The notes beneath the pieces were generated by a model. That model did not search any database. It saw only the letters and a list, made by a program, of their open reading frames with translations, and had not been told where the DNA came from. A stretch of 64,000 nucleotides of DNA. Origin: Adiantum capillus-veneris (Eukaryota > Streptophyta > Polypodiopsida > Polypodiales > Pteridaceae). Of this stretch, positions 56,479 through 64,000 are shown one piece after another. Position 1 is the stretch's first letter, and the number at the start of each line of letters is the position of its first letter. The stretch covers positions 131,339,891 through 131,403,890 of the forward strand of contig CM043947.1 of the NCBI GenBank assembly GCA_014529385.2, in the 5' to 3' direction. A program made the translations under genes and the position numbers.

Positions 56479-58683
56479 CTTTCTCTCTCATCCCCTAGAA
56501 GAAGGGCTCGCCCCCTCCCATGTAGGGATATGCATTGACTTTGGAGAGCACACAAAGCATCCAATTCCCCCTAAGCTTTAACCCTTTGGACACAACCTTT
56601 GAATTTTGGAACCTTAGCATTTTGGAAGTCTTAATGGGATGAACCTTAGGGTCTTTTTAGCCCATTGTTGCACATGGCTCTTTTGCAGATGGCCCCCCCT
56701 TTGGATCCCTATTTTCCCTCCTTTGGATCCCTACTGTGGCCAGTCTGCTAGCTTAACCAATATTCTAACCTTTTCTCCCCTGGCACTTCCCCACATTAAA
56801 TGATCAGTTTAATATGAGAAAATCATTTAGGAGAATTAGATATTGATTATTATGACAAGAACTGTACGAGCAGAAATGCTGACGTGGCTATACGAACATG
56901 TGTTGATGTTGCAGAAACTGTACGGACAGTAGTACAAATCTGCGTATATCGCGCTAACCTATTAGCCACTCGCACCCTTCATACATCGCGCATCGGGCAT
57001 GCTCCATCTTCATCGCTCTGTCTTACACGACATAAAGCCATTATGAATCCTAGATTATAGATGGGTTCTCGTGAATAATCTGATGGAGATAACACCTCTC
57101 AACGGGAAGGCAAAAGAAAAGTTGAAATCCGGCACGACAACTGCAGAAAACAATAAAGAATTGGGTGATTTTTTTTTTGGTGGACAAGTTTGCCAGAGTA
57201 GAATACAAGTGTCAACTGCAGGTTGACACATGTGTGAAAAGATTGATGAAGTACTGTAGAGACCCAAGATTTGCGAAACACTTGAAGATTACCCGATTGA
57301 TGAGATTCACTTAAGATGGCATGAGGCCATCGATTTCTCTTTCAGGACGAGATGAAAGCTGAAAGGACAGAGGAGTGCAGAGAAGCGAAAGCTTTACTCG
57401 CAGGAAGACTTGGAATAGAACCGTTGAACAGAAGATGAACCAAATACTGGAAAGGACATTGAAAGGGATACTGATGAACTGACAATCTGGTTGTTTGTAA
57501 CAGATAACCGGAAATAGGAGCGAGGAACTCGCTTTTGTATGGATTGGGAAGCATGGGGTGGAACATCCACTCTTTTGCAACAAGGTGAGCCATCTCCTTG
57601 TGTACTTTGCAGGTGAAATCAAGGATGAGATGGTAAGATCGAGAACGACGATAGCTCAGGAATGAATCGGATATCCTTTCGATTCGAGATAAGAATGATG
57701 AATTTGAATGAACGAACGATGATGCATGTTGAATGATTTCCAGTGTATCAAGATTCCCATATGAATGAGAGGACTACATGATGTGATGTGTATAGGTACA
57801 AGTGAAATCGATGATAATGGATGACGAATTCGGAGCAATGACAGCTCCATAATGAACCTAACAATGATAAGTATCATGAATTTTGAATGAAAGTAAAGGA
57901 ACCTGCTATTTGTGAACAGATAACAGGATTAAGAATTGTTCAGTATGAACTTAGTGATGGATTGGGATCCTCGGAAATAATTCTCACACACGATAGTGCT
58001 TGAGATGAAAGATTTCTCGCACACGACAGTGCTTAAGGCGAATGACTACTTGAACACGACAATGCTTGAGTCCGAAAAATCTCTATATAGACATGATCGC
58101 AATATGGGATTAGTTAACCCGACATCAAAAAAGTCCGGAATGGATCTAGATGTGGTTACTAAATACATTGCTGGCAATCATTGTCTGAGATTTGGAATGA
58201 ATGTTTCTATGATTGATTGTCATCTGATGTCTTGTGATATCATGTGCAGTGATGTGACTGTCCTCTTTGTACATGTGCTAGATGTGTCATGTCTAGTGCG
58301 TCAGTACTAACAGTCAGTGTTTACTAAGATAGTTTATGGCCTCTATCTGTTTTGCAGGCGTAATCGAAGACGATTACAATTCTTTCAAGGGGAGGGTATG
58401 TCACAAAATGGTGATGTGGCATGATCACCGGCGGGCAGAAACTGTACGAGTAGAAATGCTAATGTGGCAGTACGGACAGCTGTTGACTCGCAAAAACTAT
58501 AAGAACAGCAGTACGGATCTGCGTGTATCGCGCTGACATGCTTACGTGGTTGATGTACAGATTTTCAAAAATTGCGTTGATGTTTTTTCTAGGCATTTAG
58601 GATCAGTTACTTTTTATAAAAAAAATTGCTTTAGGGACTATTCGCTTTTGAGTTTAACTGCTTTTGGGGCTCTGCTTTTGACA
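55187..58683 (+). mobile_element. Element G (Gypsy type), remnant with both LTRs
   Basis: 5' LTR: 55187-55230 plus 56858-56968 (TGTCACAAAATGGTAACGTGG ...), split by solo LTR-E and cut short. Internal 56969-58396: starts like Gypsy-4 internal, and a gag trace RLMKYCRDPRFAKHLK is readable near 57230-57290. Then comes a degenerate repeat CACACGACAGTGCTTGAG (57985-58070) and a purine tract CAAGGGGAGGG (58386-58396). 3' LTR: 58397-58683, cut by Copia H. Confidence 0.72.
55231..56857 (+). repeat. Solo LTR-E, right copy (inverted relative to the left)
   Basis: TGTAACATTTAATGG ... TTATTATGACA, flanked by GGAAC (55226-55230) and AGAAC (56858-56862). Removing it restores a sequence colinear with the LTR at 58397-58470. 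It contains a (GT)n run (56412-56477). Confidence 0.82.
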
Positions 58684-59739
58684 TGTTGGGGTAAAGGTCC
58701 AAATGACCCCTTTAATGTATATTTTTAAAGGTTACTAACCTTTGGCCAAGTTCACATTGAACTTGGCCACTAACTTAAAAATGGTCATATACTTTAAATA
58801 AAGGGAATGTGAGCCCATTTTTTTGCTCACTCACTTATTCCCCTCAATAATCGTGTAGCATTCTCTCTCTCTCCTTCTTCGTTCCCTAGCGCCCCCTTCT
58901 CTGCAGGTAGTCGCTCCTCTCCAAGGCACAAGCCCTGCACATCTCCTCGTGCTCTATCACTTGCACACATTGCTGCGCACTCATCAACTAGTATCAGAGC
59001 CAAATTAGGGTTTTCTTCCAAACCTGCAAACGCTGATTTTCAGCCAAGGAGGTCAACTTTCACACGAGATTTTGTAATTTTATCGCCAAAGGACTCGTCC
59101 CCGGACACGAGAGGGCTCCCGGCAAGTCAAATTGACCTAAAACAGCTTGAAATTAGGTCAAAATCAGCAAATTACAGGTTATGACAGAAAAATATAGGTT
59201 TTGCAAATCATGTATTAAGGTGTGGGAACGTCTTTACTAGGTCCCCGCTACCCGAAAGCAAAGAAATTACCGAAAAAGAGGTCCTAAAACAGGTTTTTTC
59301 GGCAAATTTCAGATTTACGCAGGTTTTTGCAAGTGTATTTTTGATGCATCTACATTGAGGAAAGTGCAAACCGATGCAGTTTATGCACATTTGACAAGTT
59401 TTGGCTATGTATGACTATTTGTGGCTCAATTTTTGCGATTTGATGCTATAAATTGGGGCTTTTGCTCATACATGCTTTTAAAGGCTGTGCATTAGCCTTA
59501 TATATGTTCAGTGAGGCTAAAAACAACTAAAATTGTTGTTTTTGAGCACAAATTCACTCGCTGAAATTTCCTGCGCATAAATTTTGGAAATTGTTTTTTG
59601 TGCCTAAATCGACCCATTTTGCCCCAAATTGCTCCTGTGACCATTTAGAGCTGTAGTGCATACTTCTGTGAGGTTATACTGCGGTTTTGGTGCATTTTGC
59701 CCAAAAATCCAATGTATTAGCCCTCTTATTCGTGCAACT

Positions 59740-60258
59740 ATGGCTTCATCTTCTTCGGATGTGAATAATCTCTTCGAGATTAGGAGGCTCGATGGAACAG
59801 GTTTCGACCTTTGGAAAGACAGGATCCACGGAATCCTATTTCTTACGGATTGTGAAGGGGCACTTAAACAGGTAAAGCCACAGAATATGTCGGATGAAGC
59901 ATGGGTTAGCCTGAACAAGAGGGCAGTTACATACATTAAAATGGCCATGACCGATGAAACAATCATTGATTTGAAAGGTCTCACAAATGCTTTTGATGTG
60001 TAGGAGAAGTTAAAGGCGATGTATGAGAATACAACACCTGTATACCAAGTGCATTTGATGCGAAAACTTGTTGGCATGCAACTACATGAGTCCAAGAGCG
60101 CTGCAAAGCATTTGTCATTGTTTACAGGTGCTTTGTCGCAGTTACAGGATTCAGGTTTACCTCCTTTTGATGCTAAGCTGAAAGCTATCTTCTTGCTTAT
60201 GACCTTACCTGATTCATGGGAAACATTGGTGGTTTCATTGTCGAATAACTCCAATTGA
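59740..60258 (+). pseudogene. Copia H gag
   Basis: MASSSSDVNNLFEIRRLDG and FDLWKDRIHGILF are the usual start of a plant Copia gag. Then KAMYENTTPVYQVHLMRKL and LLMTLPDSWETLVVSLSNN. An amber codon at 60001 falls exactly where the family has Trp (..DV*EKL..). The frame ends in TGA at 60256 before any zinc knuckle. The ATG at 59740 is chosen over an upstream one because the family start MASSSS lies there. Confidence 0.85.
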
Positions 60259-60299
60259 GTGCATATATGCAATCAATCCCCTCTTATGTCTTTGAAAGG

Positions 60300-60398
60300 T
60301 GACATGCCATGAAGAGGTTTGGTCTGGCAAGCCTGCTTCATATGATCACTTACGCATTTTTGGTCGCGAAGCTTTTGTGCATGTTAGACATGAGTTGA
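60300..60398 (+). pseudogene. Copia H integrase fragment
   Basis: HEEVWSGKPASYDHLRIFG and EAFVHVRHE match the segment after the Copia integrase core (P.E.W.GKPS..HLR.FGC.A..H). It is joined directly to gag, so about 1 kb or more has been deleted between. Confidence 0.8.
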
Positions 60399-61586
60399 TG
60401 TAAGGTGCAGCGGAATGAATGTTGTATTTTCTCAAGATTAGTGATCTTTATTTGCTCAAGGTTTCTTTTAGTTCTTAGGGAAGGAGAGAGCCTTCCGTCT
60501 TATGGAGAGTGCTATGATGACGAACAAAGTGAGTGGATATTGTGCGTACAAGTGAATGAGACTGAGAGAAGGAGAGAAAAGAGATACGACACCCGAGAGA
60601 TTGTAAAACCCTCCTCCGAAGGCCCCACTCTTGTCGGCGAGAGTGGTCTACTTTGATTGCACAAAGGTGTACAATGCGTATGCAATGGACTGATGCAATG
60701 GGACTATGCCGATGACGACGACGACTTAGGCGGAAATCTGTGATCTTCTATCGGCTGAATTTCATGGCTGTTTCGGGGCTGAAATTGACTGTTTCATTGT
60801 TGTCCTTATGGCTGAAAATGAACGGCTTTGTGGGGGTTCATGCTGCAGATGAAAACGCTGAATAGTTGCACTGCTAAAAATGCTGATATTTCAGGTCTAT
60901 CAATGCTGAAAAAGCGCTGGAATGACAGTGATTTCCATGCTAGAAAAACGCTAAAATGTTGAGGTTCTGCGATCCCAAAACGCTGGGCCTTAGGGCTGAA
61001 ATCACTGAAGATTTGTTGGTAAGGCTAGCGTTAGTGAAAGGCTACGACTGCTGCCACTAGATGGTAAAAACGCCAGGCAATGGAGGACTTGGATGGCGAT
61101 GGATGGATCTGGGAAAACGCCAAGGGAAGGGGGCGGTTGGCCTAGGGCTGGGAAACACTAGGGGTACTGAGGGGGGGGGTACTGCTGAGAAGTTGCCTGT
61201 TGAGCGGCAAGCTCCTGCTGCCTCTTCTGCCAGAAAGTGCTAACTTGGGTTTGCTTATATATTAACTTAGCAAAATTGCCTTACCTACTTTTGTTGCAAA
61301 GTCACTTAAAAATAATAAGTGAAAATAACCAAAAATAGGAAAATAGACAAAATGCACTGGAAAATTTCCCTGACTGAATCTGATGGATTTTGAAGGGAAT
61401 ATTGATGATCATGCTGTGTGTAACCGGAGGATATGCATCTATGCTAAGTGACTGGGCATGCGCGGTCTACGAATAGACTCACAAAAGTGCCAGATCACTG
61501 CTAATCTAGACTTGACTGAACTGACTGAACCCTATTGTGGTGTAGCTTGTCCACGGACACATAGGGTTGGGATGTGTCACGTGACA
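60399..61586 (-). repeat. 3' LTR of Gypsy J (LTR-B family)
   Basis: In element orientation it starts TGTCACGTGACA and ends TTCCGCTGCACCTTACA. Both ends resemble those of LTR-B (TGTCACGTG ... CTTCCGCTGCACTTGACA). The GACGACGAC stretch (60714-60726) and the AAAACGC/GGCTGAAA words (60740-61080, reverse of GCGTTTT/TTTCAGCC) are shared as well. A purine tract lies next to it on the minus strand (AAAAGGAGAGGA, 61587-61598). Confidence 0.75.
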
Positions 61587-61597
61587 TCCTCTCCTTT

Positions 61598-62065
61598 TCA
61601 AAGTGAGGTACTGGTACCGAACTGTATGGGGTCGAGGGAGATCGCCAACAACATCCGAAATCCTGGAAGGGACTCTTCGCCGGCCCACTGTGATGTGTGG
61701 GTCGTGCAGTACTTGAACTTTGTAAAGGTCTGCAACGCTTGCTTCTTTGGGCCGCGCCGAAAGCGACTCAAAGTCTTCTGTGGCTCCTTTGATGCTTCAA
61801 CTTCGTCTAGAGACCTGCTTCCTTTGTCTTCAAGAATCTTCATGGCTGAAATTTCCTCCAACACAAAACCATGAACATACCCATTCCATGTAAAGTGAAG
61901 GGAAAAAAATCGTGTCATCTCTAAAGACTGTGTATGCAATGTAGATGAACATACAGACGACCGTTCATCAACCACATGCAAACAATGAGGTCGAATCTTT
62001 TCTGTTTGATCGAAATCAATCAACTGTGGCAAATCACAATGGAAATGCCCATGCTTGGTGCTCAT
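61598..62065 (-). pseudogene. Gypsy J C-terminal (chromodomain-like) frame
   Basis: An open frame directly upstream of the purine tract. Near its middle KILEDKGSRSLDEVEASKEP is followed by a basic segment, then KFKYCTTHTSQWAGEESL, which has the spacing of a chromodomain end (K-x-K ... W..EE.L). In chromoviruses this domain ends the integrase and directly precedes the 3' LTR, as here. The similarity is weak. Confidence 0.45.
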
Positions 62066-62430
62066 ATTATCATGTGCTCTTTATGAAATTGTGTCATGCC
62101 AAGGAGGAGACATGGAATGTGACTCCCTTACATACAAAATTTTCAGCTTTTCATGACCAATCCGCATACATTCGTGCTCATCCATGATAGAAACGTGCTC
62201 AACGTACAATATGTCACGCCTAGGAAAAGGGATCACATAACGATATTGACTTAAATATAGGAAACCTTCACAAATGAAACAGTCGAACAATGCGTGTGTA
62301 TCAATCATGCGAGCACATAATACTTCCTATGAGGGTTCTGTGGACCAAGGCTCGAGAGCCAAGAGCGGTGCGTCCTGAATGACCGAATCGTCCTGTGGGG
62401 GTTCTTTGGACTTCGACTCGAAAGCCAAGA
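62066..62430. other. No recognised gene
   Basis: Between the chromodomain-like frame and the protease part; RT and most of integrase of element J are missing. Two similar GGTTCTGTGGAC..GACTCGA(A/G)AGCCAAGA segments (62334-62435) form a short direct repeat. Confidence 0.5.
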
Positions 62431-63083
62431 TCAGATCTTCGTGTGACTGCTCGAATCTACGAGGTTAGCTTCGCTAGAAAAAGCATCCACTAACACATCA
62501 TCCTTGTGAACAATCACATCATCTTCATGCAGCTCATCATGCTTGTGAGAAATCACATCTTGATCATGCAAATCATCATGCTTGTCATTGTCAATCAAAT
62601 CATCATGCAAATCATTATCCTTCAAATCATCATGCTTCTCATAATCATGCAAATCCTGTGTATCATGCTTTGGAGAAGAAGAGACTGAGAGAGTCTCCTT
62701 CTCCTGAATCCTTTCAACCTTGTCTTGTGTATTAGCAATGAGAGATGGAGAAGGAGTAATGTTCACTCCATGAAAGACAGTAGGAGAATCACTCTTGGCA
62801 TTGAGAGTTAAAGTGTTAGCCTCAAAATCAATGAGGGCGTTAGTCTCACGAAACCATCGAATGCCCAAAATCATATGACATCCTGAGAGAGGAGAACAAC
62901 AAATCTTCTAGTGAAGGCAGTCTGTTGAATTGCAAACAACGCATCAAGGCATTCCTCCGTGATGAGAGCGCCCATACCGGTGACGGACGTAAAGCGGACC
63001 CCGAACCCTGACCGCCTCCAAAACGCCGGGGGCCGAATGGTGCGCCTCGAGCCTGCCACGGTAAAGCGAATAGGGGGCACCAC
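62431..63083 (-). pseudogene. Gypsy J retropepsin-like protease with acidic-histidine repeat
   Basis: Minus-strand pieces: GALITEECLDALFAIQQT, then (one frame change near 62885) MILGIRWFRETNALIDFEA and NTLTL, which is the C-terminal half of a Gypsy protease (...LG..WL...A.ID...). After it a linker and about 17 repeats of HD-containing units (HDDLHD, KHDDL, HDELHE) are encoded by 62480-62660. The D(T/S)G active site lies in a part I could not read clearly. Confidence 0.65.
62480..62660 (-). repeat. CATGATGATTTG-type minisatellite in frame
   Basis: Imperfect 12- to 24-base units built on ATCATGCAAATCATCATGC (plus strand) that stay in frame and encode His/Asp-rich repeats. Confidence 0.85.
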
Positions 63084-63140
63084 CTAGCTTTGAACGGCTA
63101 GGACGCAAAACCCACGATGATATGAACACCGCAAGCCTAC

Positions 63141-63147
<7 letters not shown>

Positions 63148-63202
<55 letters not shown>
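63148..63202 (+). repeat. (GA)n microsatellite
   Basis: About 55 bases of pure GA. Confidence 0.95.
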
Positions 63203-63206
<4 letters not shown>

Positions 63207-64000
63207 CTTGCAAATGATGAAAACCCTCGGGGGTGTGAGGGTGAATTTTTTTTGCAATATTTACAAGGCGGTATGCCGTGGTCGTAGAGAGGTAGGGGGA
63301 GGAGGTGGTGCAACCTACTTGGTGCGTTCTCTAAGGCGACTCAATGATTGTGAATAATCACCACCAAGAGCGTGCATACGTGTGTGCATCGACCATTGGA
63401 GTCGAGAGATGGATGTGGTTCGCTTCGCATGGTGCAATTCCCAAGGCAAACCCAACACACAAGCCCCCTCCCCGTGATAGTGATGGTGTCAATCCCTGCT
63501 ACTCCACTCTACCAAATGCTTGGTTCCTCATGAATTGCCCCCCCCCCCCCCCCCCCCCGATAGTGACCTCTCAGTGCCAATTTATAGGTGTTGGCTGCTT
63601 GGATTATGGTAATCCCAGTGGGGTTAGGGTAATCTTAATCGGGGAGACAAAGCAAGTGGTGGGCCCGGTGTGGTTGACCCTTGCTTTGTTTTCGGGAGGT
63701 TATTAAAAGATGGGAATCTCTAGGTGGGCCTTTGTGACCATCACCTAGAGAGAGGATATTTACAAAATGGAAATTTACAATGGCTCGGGTGAAAACTGAA
63801 GATAATGATAAAAATAACCTAAAAATTACTAGGATGGCGTCGTGGTTGCGTGTTGCCGGCAAATGGTGTGCTGCCGGTGCGCCGGTGTCGAGCGTACTTC
63901 TTTTCGGAGTCGACCGGGGCATGCCTTCGGCGCATTTTCTCTTTTTGTTGTTGGCGGCGCATGCTTTGGATCCTTCTTCTTTTTGTTTGTTTATGTTGTA
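63203..64000. other. No recognised gene; C run at 63540-63558
   Basis: Both strands have short frames only. It may be the 5' part of element J or an unrelated element, but I cannot support either. Confidence 0.5.

Larger units (their letters stand above)
58684..60398 (+). mobile_element. Copia H, internally deleted
   Basis: The 5' LTR is about 58684-58986 (TGTTGGGGTAAAGG ... CTCATCA), followed by a primer site TAGTATCAGAGCC (58989-59001). After an untranslated leader (to 59739) come gag and a short piece of integrase. The remainder and the 3' LTR are missing; LTR-J follows at 60399. Confidence 0.75.

Noticed and set aside
60399-61586. Solo LTR-J with target duplication
   Set aside because: Flanks (GTTGA and TCCTC) do not match. 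A purine tract and an internal frame on one side show that it is the 3' LTR of a larger broken element.

Overview
The window is nuclear DNA of a land plant, very rich in retrotransposons. The evidence is plant-type Copia, Gypsy (chromodomain) and LINE elements, tRNA-Met-like primer sites of the TGGTATCAGAGC kind, AAACCCTAA telomere-type motifs in LTRs, and one spliced host gene with plant-like short introns (72-75 bp). A repeat-rich seed-free plant such as a fern is my guess, not something the sequence proves. All coordinates and comparisons were read by eye, without alignment software.

Layout. 1-9931 is a Russian doll: a LINE fragment (minus strand) holds a solo LTR (LTR-B), which holds a non-autonomous LTR element (A, minus), which holds a gag-only Copia element (C, plus). 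The three LTR insertions have 5-bp target duplications (one with a single mismatch), and 1-866 is a second copy of A without C, so it is an empty site. 9932-16600 has little coding: one candidate terminal exon (10503-10658), a decayed LINE (14790-15640) and a Copia scrap (16150-16308). 16639-22883 is the one convincing host gene: seven exons on the minus strand, 525 aa, a secreted protein with a GHTA...SC arrangement typical of permuted papain-like hydrolases. Its second intron holds a decayed LTR element. 23060-23790 is simple-sequence DNA.

23780-28478 is LINE-1 (coiled-coil/RRM ORF1; endonuclease-RT ORF2). 28540-37504 is a pair of LTR-F copies. The first is interrupted by a full-length LINE-2 (29254-36328) with an 11-bp target duplication and a poly(A) tail; LINE-2 itself carries a hAT-type MITE with an 8-bp duplication. 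37505-58683 is a Gypsy graveyard: a nearly complete chromovirus (Gypsy-1, 38718-45151) sits in the gag-pro region of an older relative (Gypsy-2), which also holds a partly tandem element with telomere-like LTRs (Gypsy-4) and a solo LTR-E. Further on are the rearranged Gypsy-5 and element G, with a second, inverted solo LTR-E. 58684-60398 is a broken Copia (H), and 60399-63083 the 3' half and protease of another Gypsy (J).

Two signals cut across families. First, in the reading frames I could follow, almost every premature stop is TAG (29 TAG, 3 TGA, 0 TAA), which fits C-to-T decay in CHG context. Second, a word of the form GCGTTTT...CAGCC is densely repeated in at least four otherwise different LTR elements.
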